64,000 nt of DNA, from assembly GCA_019637975.1 (NCBI GenBank), contig JAHBUR010000010.1, positions 82,736 to 146,735 of the forward strand, written 5' to 3'. The translations under genes and the position numbers were made by a program. The notes under the pieces were generated by a model. The model did not search any database, was not told where the DNA came from, and saw nothing but the letters and a program-made list of their open reading frames with translations. Origin of the DNA: Bacteroidota bacterium (GTDB taxonomy: Bacteria; Bacteroidota; Ignavibacteria; UBA10030; UBA6906). Positions 9,032 to 18,671 of the stretch are shown piece after piece (position 1 is the stretch's first letter; every line of letters starts with the position of its first letter).

Positions 9032-9439
9032 TTAGTGGGATTCCAGCGGCGGCAGACTGTGCTTTACCTGCAGAGCCCGCAGTCTACCGATAGCTTCAAA
9101 CGCTTCTTGCCAGCCGCCGTCAAGAACATCTTTCATGATTTCTTTGGTCTCGGAAATTGCCGCGTGTGTTGGTTCCGTCGAAGAAAACGGAAACGGAATG
9201 TGCAGGTATTCCTCGAGGGCCGCGATGTTCTGCCACACGACGGCGAATCCCGCGAACATTGTCAGGACGGCAAGCAGAACTTCCATTGGTCCGGCAGTTC
9301 TTCCGAACTGCCATCCGAGCGGAATACTCAAGCATCCCAACAGAACAATCACCCATCCCGTAATCGACGTCAGCCGGTACCGTTTCAGCACTTTGTAAAA
9401 GCCAAAATAGAAAAATTGCAACTCTGCGTCAGTCAACAT
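9032..9439 (-). CDS. Small membrane protein with two transmembrane helices
   Basis: A 135-residue protein with two adjacent hydrophobic helices ('ITGWVIVLLGCLSIPLGW' and 'EVLLAVLTMFAGFAVVW'), then a soluble C-terminal tail of about 60 residues predicted as helical. It ends 22 bases before the AhpD-like gene on the same strand, so both are probably co-transcribed. No family recognised. Confidence 0.68.
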   Translation of the reverse strand: MLTDAELQFFYFGFYKVLKRYRLTSITGWVIVLLGCLSIPLGWQFGRTAGPMEVLLAVLTMFAGFAVVWQNIAALEEYLHIPFPFSSTEPTHAAISETKEIMKDVLDGGWQEAFEAIGRLRALQVKHSLPPLESH

Positions 9440-9586
9440 TGCGTATAAGTTGGCGTTACGGTGAACACTATGGGCTTCATTTCAAAATGAACACGTCGGG
9501 CACCATCCTTCCGGCATCAGAAACAGTTGTCGCAGAAAAATGAAACTATCACAGCGACAATGAAGCTGGTATCAGCGAACTTCCGA

Positions 9587-11128
9587 TCACGGAAATCTCC
9601 ATCGTCGACCGTCTTTTGCGAGCAACTCATCGGCCTCTTTCGGACCCCACGTTCCTGAAGTGTACTCGTATATGTTGGAATTCTTGTTTGCAATCCATCC
9701 TTCATGAATAGGTGTGATGAATTGCCAGGCAACGTCAACGCTGTCGCCGCGGGCGTACAACGTCGCGTCTCCCAGCATGCAATCGAGAATCAGGCGTGTG
9801 TACGCATCGGTAAGATGTCCTCCGAAGGATGACCCGTAGCGGAAGTCCATCGTTACGGGACGCATCCGCAAGGACGAGCCGGGAATTTTCGAACTGAACT
9901 TGAGCGAGATGCCCTCATCGGGCTGGACACGAATCACAATAGTGTTGTGATCGATCGAGTCCGCAGGCAAATGCCTGAACAGATGGTGGGGAGTTTTTTT
10001 GAATTGAATGGCAATCTCCGTCACCCGTTTCGGCAACCTCTTTCCCGAACGAACATAAAACGGGACATCCGCCCAGCGCCAACTATCGATTTGAAGTTTC
10101 AACGCCACGTACGTTTCCGTCACGCTGTCCGGCGAAACGCCCTGCTCGGATTTGTACGCAGGCACAGAAGTACCATTCACAGTCCCGCTTGCATACTGTC
10201 CCCGCACCGAGTATTCGTGAACCTCTTCAGGCCGGATGCTGCGGATTGCCTGAAACACCTTCTGTTTCTCATCACGTACCTGTTGGGCATCGAACAAGAC
10301 GGGAGGTTCCATTGCAGTCAGCGCGAGCAACTGCAGCATGTGATTCTGAATCATGTCGCGCATTGCCCCCGCATGTTCATAGTATCCGCCACGGTTCTCG
10401 ACACCCACGGTTTCAGCCGCCGTTATTTGAACGTGATCGATGTAGTTTCTGTTCCAGATCGGCTCGAAAATCCCGTTTGCGAATCTGAACACCAACAGGT
10501 TCTGTACGGTTTCCTTGCCGAGATAGTGATCAATGCGGTAGACCTGCTCTTCATCGAACACACTCAACACTTGGCTGTTCAGTTTGCGGGCCGAGTTCAA
10601 ATCAACCCCGAACGGCTTTTCGATGATGATCCGCACCCAGGCGTTCTGTCCTCCGGGTTTGTTCATCGCCGCGCCCGCAAGGCCTCTTACGATTGGCGAG
10701 TACATGCCCGGCGGAGTTGAAAGATAAAAAAGGACATTCTCCCCCACCTCTCTTGCTGCATTGATAACTTCAAGTTCTTTCTTCAGCTTTGGATATTCTT
10801 CCGGCCTGCCCGGATCGATAGTCACGTAGAACAATCCGCGAACGAACGTCTCCCATAGAGCCTTCTCGGAATCCTGAAATCTGCCGAATTCTTTCAAAGC
10901 TTTTAGCATGTAATCGCGGAACATTTCATGCGACATGCCTGTTCTGCCCGCGCCAACAATGGTGAAACCGGATGGAAGCACACCTTGCCGGGCAAGATCA
11001 AAAATTGCGGGAATGAGTTTCCGTTTCGTCAAATCGCCCGAAGCGCCGAAAATCACCATTGTACACGGGTCGGGCATTTTCTCGATGCGGCTTGATCCGG
11101 CGAGAGGATTGGGAAGTTCTGATTGCAT
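9587..11128 (-). CDS. zwf: Glucose-6-phosphate 1-dehydrogenase
   Basis: A 513-residue cytosolic enzyme catalysing the oxidation of glucose 6-phosphate to 6-phosphogluconolactone, the entry to the oxidative pentose-phosphate pathway. The nucleotide-binding motif is 'GASGDLTKRKL' (residues 28-38), and the substrate/catalytic signature RIDHYLGKE is at 198-206. Further family blocks are 'EKPFGVDLNSA' and the C-terminal 'ADELLAKDGRRW'. Length is typical. It is the last gene of the tkt-rpiB-tal-zwf run, separated from tal by a hairpin at 11172-11202 that could lower its expression. No 6-phosphogluconolactonase or gnd gene is in view. Confidence 0.97.
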   Translation of the reverse strand: MQSELPNPLAGSSRIEKMPDPCTMVIFGASGDLTKRKLIPAIFDLARQGVLPSGFTIVGAGRTGMSHEMFRDYMLKALKEFGRFQDSEKALWETFVRGLFYVTIDPGRPEEYPKLKKELEVINAAREVGENVLFYLSTPPGMYSPIVRGLAGAAMNKPGGQNAWVRIIIEKPFGVDLNSARKLNSQVLSVFDEEQVYRIDHYLGKETVQNLLVFRFANGIFEPIWNRNYIDHVQITAAETVGVENRGGYYEHAGAMRDMIQNHMLQLLALTAMEPPVLFDAQQVRDEKQKVFQAIRSIRPEEVHEYSVRGQYASGTVNGTSVPAYKSEQGVSPDSVTETYVALKLQIDSWRWADVPFYVRSGKRLPKRVTEIAIQFKKTPHHLFRHLPADSIDHNTIVIRVQPDEGISLKFSSKIPGSSLRMRPVTMDFRYGSSFGGHLTDAYTRLILDCMLGDATLYARGDSVDVAWQFITPIHEGWIANKNSNIYEYTSGTWGPKEADELLAKDGRRWRFP

Positions 11129-11171
11129 AAGAGGTTACGGATTATTGAGTACGTTTGACTCGCAAGAAGGA

Positions 11172-11202
11172 AAGCCTTTCACCCGCAAAGGATGAAAGGC
11201 TT
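11172..11202 (-). terminator. Hairpin between tal and zwf, possible weak or attenuating terminator
   Basis: A perfect 10-bp stem (AAGCCTTTCA / TGAAAGGCTT) with an 11-base loop. On the minus strand it is followed by TCCTTCTTG, a poor T tract, so partial read-through into zwf is likely. Confidence 0.45.
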
Positions 11203-11244
11203 CTTCGGACACTCGGACAGAAACGAATCCGGATCACAGGCCAA

Positions 11245-12360
11245 TTACATACGGGCTGCAGAAAATTCATTCCGCTTGTTCTGAAGATTCTGATAGAGGC
11301 CGTCAAACGATTTTTCGAAAGCGGCAACGCCGTCATCTTCAAGCTTCTGCAAAACCCATCGCATGTCAATACCTGCACGCGCAACATCGCACAGTGCCTC
11401 AAGCGCCTTGTCCATATCACGCTCGACAGTGAGCGCGGGCTTTGCATGTTCGAGAATCGCGTTGTATGTCGCCGGGGGTACGGTATTCACCGTGTACCGG
11501 CCAACGAGGGTCTCGACATAGAGCAAGTCGCTATAAGCGGGGTTTTTCGTTCCGGTACTTCCCCACAACGGACGCTGCGCAACGGCTCCTTTTGCCTTCA
11601 ATGTCTTCCATCGTGTTGATGAGAACACATCCTTGAACGCTTGATAAACATACTTGGTGTTTGCGACTGCTGCTTTGCCCATGATGGCCTGCATCGCAGG
11701 ATCGTTCTTCTTTGCAAGAAGATCATCAACCAGTGTATCAATGCGACTGACGAATACACTTGCAACAGAAGCAACATCACGAACGGGAAGTCCGACCTGA
11801 ACTCTCCGCTCCAACCCTGCAACGAATGCCCGCGTCACCGCCCGATAGCGATCAACAGAAAATATCAGTGTAACGTTGATGTTGATTCCCTCGCTGAGAC
11901 ACTGTTCTATTGCCGGAAGCCCTTCCTTTGTAGCAGGGATTTTTACCATAAGATTCCTCCTGCCGACGAGATTCCACAGAAGGCGTGCCTCTTCAATCGT
12001 TTCTTGCGTCATCCGGGCTTTTGAAGGGGTCACCTCTATGCTAACGTACCCGTCGCGGCGGTTTGTACGCTCGTACACCTCGTGCAAAACGTCGCACGCC
12101 ATCTGAATATCAGTCACCATCAACGCACGAATAATCTCCGCAGTATCGATATCCGGGTTCCTGGAAAGCAATCCGGCAATCTGGTCGTCATAATCCGTGC
12201 TGCCTGAAATGGCCTTGTCGAAAATGGTCGGATTGGAAGTAACGCCAAGCAGTCCTTCGTCCACCATTTTTTTCAGCTGGCCCGATTGCAGAACGTTTCG
12301 GCTGATGTTATCATACCAGATGCTCTGCCCGAGCTGTTCCAGTTTCCGGATATTCGTCAT
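11245..12360 (-). CDS. tal: Transaldolase
   Basis: A 371-residue transaldolase that moves a dihydroxyacetone unit between sugar phosphates in the non-oxidative pentose-phosphate pathway. Signatures are 'GVTSNPTIFDKAI' (residues 39-51), 'YVSIEVTP' (105-112) and the Schiff-base lysine Lys140 in 'LMVKIPAT'. The length matches the long bacterial/actinobacterial-type transaldolase rather than the 220-residue form. I use ATG 12360, because GAGGAA lies seven bases upstream; a GTG at 12375 would be the alternative. It follows rpiB by 24 bases. Confidence 0.95.
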   Translation of the reverse strand: MTNIRKLEQLGQSIWYDNISRNVLQSGQLKKMVDEGLLGVTSNPTIFDKAISGSTDYDDQIAGLLSRNPDIDTAEIIRALMVTDIQMACDVLHEVYERTNRRDGYVSIEVTPSKARMTQETIEEARLLWNLVGRRNLMVKIPATKEGLPAIEQCLSEGININVTLIFSVDRYRAVTRAFVAGLERRVQVGLPVRDVASVASVFVSRIDTLVDDLLAKKNDPAMQAIMGKAAVANTKYVYQAFKDVFSSTRWKTLKAKGAVAQRPLWGSTGTKNPAYSDLLYVETLVGRYTVNTVPPATYNAILEHAKPALTVERDMDKALEALCDVARAGIDMRWVLQKLEDDGVAAFEKSFDGLYQNLQNKRNEFSAARM

Positions 12361-12384
12361 GTCGATGTTCCTCACTGTACAATT

Positions 12385-12834
12385 TTATTGTTGCTGTTGT
12401 TCAATATCGAGAATTTTCTTCAGTCTCCGGACGTGCCGTTCTTCATTGGTAAATCGCGCTGCCAGAAATGCCCGCGCTATTTCAAGTGCGGGCGCAACTC
12501 CGATGACGCGTGAACCGAGGCATAACACGTTCATATCGTCATGCTCGACGCCCTGATGCCCCGAGTATGTGTCGTGCGCAAGTCCCGCCCTGATGCCTCT
12601 GATTTTGTTCGCCGCGATGCAAGCACCGACTCCGCTGCCGCAGACGAGGATGCCGCGTTCCACTTCCTGTGTTGCAACCGCCTTCCCGATTTTGCGGGCA
12701 AAATCGGGATAGTCCGAAGCCGTTTCGTCGAACGCTCCAAGGTCAACAATGTCGTGGCCGTCTTTCTTTAACTCGGCAATGAGTTGGTGTTTGAGGGCGA
12801 ATCCGGCATGATCTCCCGCAAGGGCGATTTTCAT
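12385..12834 (-). CDS. rpiB: Ribose-5-phosphate isomerase B
   Basis: A 149-residue RpiB/LacAB-family isomerase interconverting ribose 5-phosphate and ribulose 5-phosphate. Seen are '[15 protein letters not shown]' at the N-terminus, the active-site loop '[21 protein letters not shown]' region, and '[16 protein letters not shown]'. The start overlaps the tkt stop by four bases (ATGA at 12831-12834), showing translational coupling. An almost perfect 26-base palindrome lies inside the coding sequence at 12684-12709. Confidence 0.96.
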   Translation of the reverse strand: MKIALAGDHAGFALKHQLIAELKKDGHDIVDLGAFDETASDYPDFARKIGKAVATQEVERGILVCGSGVGACIAANKIRGIRAGLAHDTYSGHQGVEHDDMNVLCLGSRVIGVAPALEIARAFLAARFTNEERHVRRLKKILDIEQQQQ

Positions 12835-14921
12835 GCAAGCACCTTTTTTGCTGCTGCGACCACGGCCCCGGCTGTGATGCCAAAGCCCTTGAAGACTGCA
12901 TCAACCGGAGCCGACATGCCAAATGTTGTCATCCCCACAAACTCGCCCTGCTGTCCGATGTATCGTTCCCATCCCAACTTCATTCCTGCTTCAACGGCAA
13001 CGCGTGCTGTAACGGAAGGAGGCAATACACTTTCTTTGTACTCCCCGGATTGTTTTTCAAACAGTTCCCACGAAGGCATGCTGACAACGCGGGCACGGAT
13101 TCCTTCCGAAGAAAGCTGTTCGTACGCTTTGACGGCGAGCGATACCTCCGACCCGGTGGCAAGAAGTAATACATGCGGATTCTTCTCGCCGATCAAAATG
13201 TAGGCGCCACGTGAAAGGTTCGCAGCAGAAGCACACTTCGTTTGATCAAGAACGGGCAGTTTCTGCCGTGTTGTGGCAAGAACGACGGGGCCGTCACGAT
13301 GTTCAAGCGCGAACTTCCACGCGTATGCTGTTTCGTTCGCATCGGCGGGACGAAGAATAATCAAGCCGGGCATGGCACGCAACGATGCGAAATGCTCAAC
13401 TGCCTGATGGGTCGGGCCGTCCTCGCCAAGCCCGATGCTCTCATGCGTGAAGACGAAAATGGTCGGATATTTCGATAGAGCTGCGAGCCTGATGGAGGGT
13501 CGCATATAATCAGTAAAGGCGAAGAACGTCGCCCCGTACGGAATCAGCATGTCACTCACAGCAATGCCGTTCATGATGGCGCCCATGCCGTGCTCGCGCA
13601 CGCCGTACCGGATGTAGCGTCCGAGCCTGTTCGTTTTGCTGAAATCCGTCGAGCCTCTGAATTTTGTATTGTTCGATGGAGTCAGGTCGGCCGAACCGCC
13701 GAGTACAAGCGGCAGCTTCGGCATAATTGCATCGAGCGTCTTCCCCTGGGCTTCACGCGTGGCAAGCGGCGTAGCCGGATCGAACTTCGGAACATTCTCT
13801 TTCCATATCATTTCCCAGTTCCCGGGGAGTTTGCGCTCCGTAGCCCGCTTGAATTCCCTTGCCAGGTCGGGATGCGCGTTCTCGTAACCGGCAAACAACG
13901 AGTTCCATTCCGCTTCTTTCGTGGCACCTTTCTCAACTTCTTTCCGGAATACTGCCAGCGCTTCATCGGGGATGAAGAGTTTCTTCCCGGTATCCCATCC
14001 CAGTTGTTTCTTCGTTAATCTAATCTCATCATCACCGAGAGGCGAGCCGTGAGCATCGGCGGTATCGTGCTTGTTGGGACTGCCGTACCCGATGTGTGTA
14101 CGCAACTTGATCAGTGAAGGACGATTGTTTTCGTTCCGCGCTGCAATTAGCGCCTTTTCAATGGCGTCGAGATCATTGCCATCTCCGCCGACTGTTTGAA
14201 CGAACCACCCGTATGCTTCGTAGCGCTTTGCCGAATCCTCCGTGAAGGCAAGATCGGTACTTCCATCGATGGAAATATGATTGTCATCGTAGAGTACAAC
14301 GAGTTTGTTAAGACCGAGAGTTCCGGCAAGCGAACACGCTTCCGATGAAACACCCTCCATCAAACAACCATCTCCCGCTATCACATAAATGGTGTAGTCG
14401 ATAACCGGAAAGCCATCACGATTGAAGTATGCAGAAAGATACTTCTCCGCCAACGCCATCCCGACAGCATTCGATATTCCCTGCCCCAACGGACCCGTTG
14501 TCACTTCAACCCCCGGGGTGTGTCCGTATTCCGGATGGCCCGGCGTTTTGCTTCCCCACTGTCTGAAATTCAGAATCTCATCAAAAGACAAATCATACCC
14601 TGTCAGATGAAGCAATGAATACAATAACATGCAACCGTGTCCCGCGGAAAGCACAAATCTGTCACGATTCACCCACTTCGGGTTGCGCGGGTTGTGCTTG
14701 AGATGGCGGGACCACAAAAGATATGCGGCGGGCGCCATTCCCATCGGCATTCCGGGATGTCCTGATTTGGCTTTTTGTATCGCATCAATCGAAAGACAGC
14801 GAATAGTGTTGATGCAAAGTTCGTCCGATTCGGTCTGGCTCGGATGCCTCGGAAGTTTCGAGAGTTTATCCAATTGATCAATTGTAATTGAGGGGGATGA
14901 ACCGGAGGATACGCTTGACAT
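12831..14921 (-). CDS. tkt: Transketolase
   Basis: A 696-residue TPP-dependent transketolase, first gene of the pentose-phosphate operon. Visible blocks are '[14 protein letters not shown]', '[22 protein letters not shown]', the TPP motif '[13 protein letters not shown]' extending to 'DDNHIS', '[13 protein letters not shown]', and '[18 protein letters not shown]'. Length is typical. AAGGA lies eight bases before the ATG at 14921. Its cofactor TPP is produced by the thiamine operon at 28749-33422, which links the two regions functionally but not by visible shared regulation. Confidence 0.97.
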   Translation of the reverse strand: MSSVSSGSSPSITIDQLDKLSKLPRHPSQTESDELCINTIRCLSIDAIQKAKSGHPGMPMGMAPAAYLLWSRHLKHNPRNPKWVNRDRFVLSAGHGCMLLYSLLHLTGYDLSFDEILNFRQWGSKTPGHPEYGHTPGVEVTTGPLGQGISNAVGMALAEKYLSAYFNRDGFPVIDYTIYVIAGDGCLMEGVSSEACSLAGTLGLNKLVVLYDDNHISIDGSTDLAFTEDSAKRYEAYGWFVQTVGGDGNDLDAIEKALIAARNENNRPSLIKLRTHIGYGSPNKHDTADAHGSPLGDDEIRLTKKQLGWDTGKKLFIPDEALAVFRKEVEKGATKEAEWNSLFAGYENAHPDLAREFKRATERKLPGNWEMIWKENVPKFDPATPLATREAQGKTLDAIMPKLPLVLGGSADLTPSNNTKFRGSTDFSKTNRLGRYIRYGVREHGMGAIMNGIAVSDMLIPYGATFFAFTDYMRPSIRLAALSKYPTIFVFTHESIGLGEDGPTHQAVEHFASLRAMPGLIILRPADANETAYAWKFALEHRDGPVVLATTRQKLPVLDQTKCASAANLSRGAYILIGEKNPHVLLLATGSEVSLAVKAYEQLSSEGIRARVVSMPSWELFEKQSGEYKESVLPPSVTARVAVEAGMKLGWERYIGQQGEFVGMTTFGMSAPVDAVFKGFGITAGAVVAAAKKVLA

Positions 14922-14969
14922 TAAAAAATTCCTTGAAATTCATCTGGAATGTTGAAACTAAGTCCTCTA

Positions 14970-14997
14970 AAGATAGGCATTTCTTTATGATTTTCAA
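14970..14997 (-). promoter_or_regulatory. Candidate tkt operon promoter
   Basis: TTGAAA and TATCTT hexamers with a 16-base spacer on the minus strand, about 50 bases before the tkt start. Assigned only by resemblance to a sigma-70 consensus; Bacteroidota promoters often deviate from it. Confidence 0.3.
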
Positions 14998-15039
14998 TCA
15001 TTTTGCCATTGAACTTGCTCGAACGGAAGGCAGGTCACA

Positions 15040-15064
15040 TTTTTACATATATATTTTGTAAAAA
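15040..15064. promoter_or_regulatory. Inverted repeat TTTTTACA-N9-TGTAAAAA, candidate operator
   Basis: Perfect 8-bp arms at 15040-15047 and 15057-15064 with an A/T loop, in the middle of a divergent promoter region. The spacing suits a dimeric DNA-binding protein. No T tract or coding context suggests termination. Confidence 0.4.
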
Positions 15065-15223
15065 CTACTAAAGATGTCTGTCCTTATGTCCGATAATCTG
15101 TAAAGAAACAGGTAAGTTCTACATAAATCGGTCAAAAGCGTTACAACTCTTGCTCAAAGGTGGATGAGTTTGGAGAATTGTGCTGCTTCGAGTAAGTAAA
15201 GTTCACATTTGAGGGGGTATTTT

Positions 15224-16591
15224 ATGGCAAAGAAGGATCAAACAATTCTGGTGGTTGATGATGAGGAAACATTCAGATATATGCTCTCGACCCTTATCTC
15301 CGGGGCAGGATACACGGTTGAAACTGCGTCGGACGGCATAGCCGCAATCAACGCCATCCAGACAAGTCTTTACGATGTGGTTCTCTGTGATGTAAGAATG
15401 CCGAAGGTAGATGGCATTGAAGTGTTGAAATTCATCAAGACAAACTATCCCCGAACGGAAGTTGTGATGCTTACCGGAACAGCGGACGTGCGGATTGCCG
15501 TTGAGTGTATGAAAACCGGCGCGTACGATCACATTCTCAAACCCACAACATCGGACGATCTTCTTTCAACCATTGAGCGGGCATTGGAACACCAGCAACT
15601 TATCCGCAACAATGCCGTGATGAAAACTGAACTCGAACGGTTGCAAGGCAACGGCGACATCATTGGCGAAAGTTCGGCCCTGCGCAGGGTGCTGGACGTT
15701 GCAGCAAAAGTCGCTCCGACCGAATCAACGGTCTTGATTCAGGGGCCGGGCGGTACCGGCAAGGAACTGATTGCAAACTACATCTATCAACGCAGCGAAC
15801 GGTACGGATTGCCGTTTGTGACGGTCAACTGCGCCTCCATTCCCGATACACTGATCGAGGCCGAACTGTTCGGCTATGAGAAGGGCGCCTTTACCGACGC
15901 CCAGAAGATGAAACCGGGCATTGTTGAAATAGCGGACAAGGGAACCCTGTTCCTCGACGAAATCGGCGACATCAGCCCGATCGTGCAGCCGAAAATCCTG
16001 CGTTTCATTCAAAGCGGGGAGTTCCGTCGTGTTGGCGGCAACCAAATTCTGAAAGCGGATTGCAGAATTCTTTCCGCCACGAACAAGAACTTGAAAGAGG
16101 AAGTGAAAGAAGGGCGGTTCCGTGAAGATTTGTTGTACCGTCTGAACGTCATTACCATCGAGTTACCTTCATTACAGCAGAGGCGTGACGATATTCCGCT
16201 GCTTGTCAATTCGTTCCTCACAACGAAAATGAAAACCCGCGTGCCGAAGTCGATCTCCGACAAGGCAATCGAGGTACTGCTTTCGTACGATTGGCCGGGA
16301 AATATCCGGGAGTTGGAGAACGTTATCGAGCGGGCGGCGATTCTTTGCCAGAATAACATCATTGAACCGCGGGATCTTTCGTTGCCGAATTCGCCGATGA
16401 CGCTTCCTGCCGCGACCGACCGCGACAGCAAGGTCGGCACGACAATTCCCTTAAGGGAAATCGAGCGCATGCACATCGAAGCCGTGCTGCGAAGTTTGAG
16501 AGGCAATAAAACCGAGACGGCGAAGATTCTCGGCATCAGTCTGAAAACACTCTACACGAAAATCCAGCAGTACCAGCTTCGCTGGAATTAG
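15224..16591 (+). CDS. NtrC-family sigma-54-dependent response regulator
   Basis: A 455-residue transcription activator with three domains. The receiver (1-120) has phosphoacceptor Asp56 in 'VVLCDVRMP' and the conserved Lys in 'HILKPTT'. The AAA+ domain (about 145-375) has Walker A 'GPGGTGKEL' (174-182), 'GTLFLDEIGD' and 'RFREDLLYRLNV'. A Fis-type helix-turn-helix lies at the end ('NKTETAKILGISLKTLYTKI'). The sigma-54 contact loop reads GAFTDA instead of GAFTGA, a variant also known in other family members. I start at ATG 15224, preceded by GAGGGGG, not at the earlier TTG. No partner kinase is adjacent; the next genes are a membrane protein and an RNA methyltransferase. Confidence 0.93.
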   Translation: MAKKDQTILVVDDEETFRYMLSTLISGAGYTVETASDGIAAINAIQTSLYDVVLCDVRMPKVDGIEVLKFIKTNYPRTEVVMLTGTADVRIAVECMKTGAYDHILKPTTSDDLLSTIERALEHQQLIRNNAVMKTELERLQGNGDIIGESSALRRVLDVAAKVAPTESTVLIQGPGGTGKELIANYIYQRSERYGLPFVTVNCASIPDTLIEAELFGYEKGAFTDAQKMKPGIVEIADKGTLFLDEIGDISPIVQPKILRFIQSGEFRRVGGNQILKADCRILSATNKNLKEEVKEGRFREDLLYRLNVITIELPSLQQRRDDIPLLVNSFLTTKMKTRVPKSISDKAIEVLLSYDWPGNIRELENVIERAAILCQNNIIEPRDLSLPNSPMTLPAATDRDSKVGTTIPLREIERMHIEAVLRSLRGNKTETAKILGISLKTLYTKIQQYQLRWN

Positions 16592-16605
16592 GCAGTTCCC
16601 CCGAC

Positions 16606-16657
16606 CATTGCATCATTGGCACGCAACTCGTAGTTTATTGCAGCCAATGATGCAATG
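16606..16657. promoter_or_regulatory. Perfect 15-bp inverted repeat with 22-base loop
   Basis: Arms CATTGCATCATTGGC (16606-16620) and GCCAATGATGCAATG (16643-16657) lie between the regulator stop and the ATG at 16670. No T tract follows on either strand, so a classical terminator is unlikely. It could be a cruciform-forming operator or a hairpin controlling the next gene. Confidence 0.6.
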
Positions 16658-16669
16658 TGAATTGTTGAC

Positions 16670-17755
16670 ATGATGCCATCTCCTCCCCACTCCCTGCTCC
16701 GAAGAAAGTCATTCGTATCACTGCTCTATCTCTTCACCGCAATGTATGTATTCGGCGTGTGGGTGTGGAGTGCAGATACGCCGACAACGTCGTTCAACAG
16801 TGACCCGCGTTCAAAACTCTCTGAACTGATTTACGGAACGGCACACAAACCCTACGTGCAGCGAGTGCTTGTGCCGCTTGTTACCCGAGGCGTTTTCTCG
16901 ATCGTTTCAGGCTCCGCCATTGATTCAATTGAGAAGAGTCTCCTTGAACTTCCGAAAGTTCAAAAGGAAACGGCACGATTGGGTTGGGAGACGGATTTCT
17001 TCATGGAATACCTCATCGCTCTCGCATTTGCATTTGCCACGCTTGTGGCATTTCCATTTGTCATTCGAGAACTCTGGGCGAGGCTTTACAATACCGACGA
17101 GTCGATTACCGATATCATTCCCCTGCTTGCCCTGCTGGCACTTCCGCCGATATTTCCAACGGGGCCGCATTACATTTATGACTTGCCGGCGTTGCTCCTT
17201 TTCACGTCAGGCATGCTCTTCATGATAGAACAACGATGGGCCTTGTTCTATACAATCTTCGCTCTCGGATGTCTCAACAAGGAAACGATGGTTTTGCTCG
17301 CGTTGCTGTTTGCGATGTTGTATAGGAAGGAAATGGGGCAACAGACCCTTGTTCTTCATCTAGTTGCACAAGCATTCCTTTTTGCCGTGATCAAGCTGAT
17401 CATCATGAATGCATTCGCTGACAATCCGGGGCCTGTCATGGATTTTCACCTCAATCTCAATCTGCACATCTTGCTATCGGGGTACAATCTCGTCCCAATG
17501 ATTGTCGCGGGATTTACTTTGTGGTTGGTTTTCAGCAACTACAACAGCAAACATGTTATTCTCCGAGCGGCGTTATTGCTTGCTGTTCCTCTCGGATTTC
17601 TCGTATTGGTGAGCGGCGTTATCACCGAACTGCGGGCTGTTCTCGAGCTGTATCCAATCGTCTTGCTGCTTGCGCTGCACACCATCTTCTTCACTCTATT
17701 GAAAGTTCCGTACCAGAAAGAGCCTTTCCCCATCAATCCGGCGACGGGCAGATGA
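16670..17755 (+). CDS. Polytopic membrane protein, possible GT-C-type enzyme
   Basis: A 361-residue protein with about nine transmembrane helices, starting with 'SLLYLFTAMYVFGVWVW' and ending with 'VLLLALHTIFFTLLKV'. The polar segments 'KPYVQRVLVPLVTRGVF' and 'LGCLNKETMVLL' (NKE in a membrane loop) recall the periplasmic loops of GT-C glycosyltransferase-like integral membrane proteins, but no diagnostic motif is complete. It overlaps the following RNA methyltransferase gene by ATGA (17752-17755). Function is unassigned. Confidence 0.8.
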   Translation: MMPSPPHSLLRRKSFVSLLYLFTAMYVFGVWVWSADTPTTSFNSDPRSKLSELIYGTAHKPYVQRVLVPLVTRGVFSIVSGSAIDSIEKSLLELPKVQKETARLGWETDFFMEYLIALAFAFATLVAFPFVIRELWARLYNTDESITDIIPLLALLALPPIFPTGPHYIYDLPALLLFTSGMLFMIEQRWALFYTIFALGCLNKETMVLLALLFAMLYRKEMGQQTLVLHLVAQAFLFAVIKLIIMNAFADNPGPVMDFHLNLNLHILLSGYNLVPMIVAGFTLWLVFSNYNSKHVILRAALLLAVPLGFLVLVSGVITELRAVLELYPIVLLLALHTIFFTLLKVPYQKEPFPINPATGR

Positions 17756-18567
17756 GTAATTTGAATATCGAACACATCATATCTCTCGACTCCCCGCAGT
17801 TGCAACCATACCGCACACTCCGCCGTCCGCAGGATCATCTTGATCAGGGAATTTTTGTTGCAGAAGGTGAGAAGGTTGTCCGCCGTTTTCTTGATTCGGA
17901 TTGGAAAGTAATTTCCCTCTTGTTAACCCCTGAATGGTTGGAAGCAATCGTTCCTTCAACCACAGAATCTAGGTTGCGCGCTGCACAGATTTTCGTTGGA
18001 GGAAAGAATCTGCTTGAAACGATTGTCGGATTTCCCCTGCATCAAGGAATCATGGCAGTAGGAGAAGTGCCACGTGAAGCATCATTGGAGGCAACAATTC
18101 AGCGACTTCCCTCCCCGCATTTTCTTGTGGCGTTAGATGGATTGGTTCACGCCGAAAACGTCGGTGTTGTTGTTCGGAACTGCGCCGGATTTGGCGTTGA
18201 CGGCATTCTCATAGGCAAAACGACGGCAAGTCCGTACCTTCGACGGGCTGTGCGCAACTCGATGGGCGGGATTTTCAAACTCCCCTGCAAGCACGTTGAT
18301 GATTTGGCTGTTTCACTTGCATGGCTGAAAAACAACTACGCCACGCGCATCATCATCGCAGACGCACACGCTGAGACAACCGTTGACAGGGCGAATTTCT
18401 CAGGCAACATCTGTATTGTGTTCGGAAACGAGGATGCGGGAGTTTCCGAAGAAGTAAATGCCATAGCCACCGACCGAGTGCGCATCCCGATGCACAACTC
18501 AACCGACTCCCTCAACGTCGCCAGCGCAAGCGCGGTGGTGCTGTGGGAGGGAAGGAGGGGGAGATAA
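17752..18567 (+). CDS. TrmH/SpoU-family RNA 2'-O-methyltransferase
   Basis: A 271-residue SPOUT methyltransferase. An N-terminal substrate-binding domain ('GIFVAEGEKVVRRFLDS') is followed by the knotted catalytic domain with all three SpoU motifs: 'HAENVGVVVRNCAGFGVDG' (motif 1 Asn and Arg), 'IVFGNEDAGVSEEV' (motif 2), and 'IPMHNSTDSLNVASASAV' (motif 3). It is expected to methylate ribose 2'-OH in rRNA or tRNA using SAM. The exact nucleotide is not predictable. The frame is open further upstream, but ATG 17752 overlaps the previous stop and places the start correctly relative to family members. Confidence 0.92.
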   Translation: MSNLNIEHIISLDSPQLQPYRTLRRPQDHLDQGIFVAEGEKVVRRFLDSDWKVISLLLTPEWLEAIVPSTTESRLRAAQIFVGGKNLLETIVGFPLHQGIMAVGEVPREASLEATIQRLPSPHFLVALDGLVHAENVGVVVRNCAGFGVDGILIGKTTASPYLRRAVRNSMGGIFKLPCKHVDDLAVSLAWLKNNYATRIIIADAHAETTVDRANFSGNICIVFGNEDAGVSEEVNAIATDRVRIPMHNSTDSLNVASASAVVLWEGRRGR

Positions 18568-18671
18568 GATGCGAGCAAAAAAAATTGACTACATTCATCA
18601 ATCCAACCCGGCAGTCTCCTGTCGGCAAGTCGGGATTGAAGCGGACCAGATTGAAATTCTGATGAGACTCG

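Larger units (their letters stand above)
14922..15223. other. Divergent intergenic region between tkt and the NtrC-type regulator
   Basis: About 300 A/T-rich bases without a credible ORF. It must carry both promoters. On the minus strand TTGAAA (14992-14997) and TATCTT (14970-14975) are spaced by 16 bases and could drive tkt. A perfect 8-bp inverted repeat lies at 15040-15064. The plus-strand promoter was not identified, and I see no clear -24/-12 sigma-54 element. Confidence 0.6.

Noticed and set aside
9947..10720. 257-codon plus-strand ORF opposite zwf
   Set aside because: It lies wholly antisense to a well-conserved glucose-6-phosphate dehydrogenase gene and its translation is rich in Arg, His and Cys without any motif.
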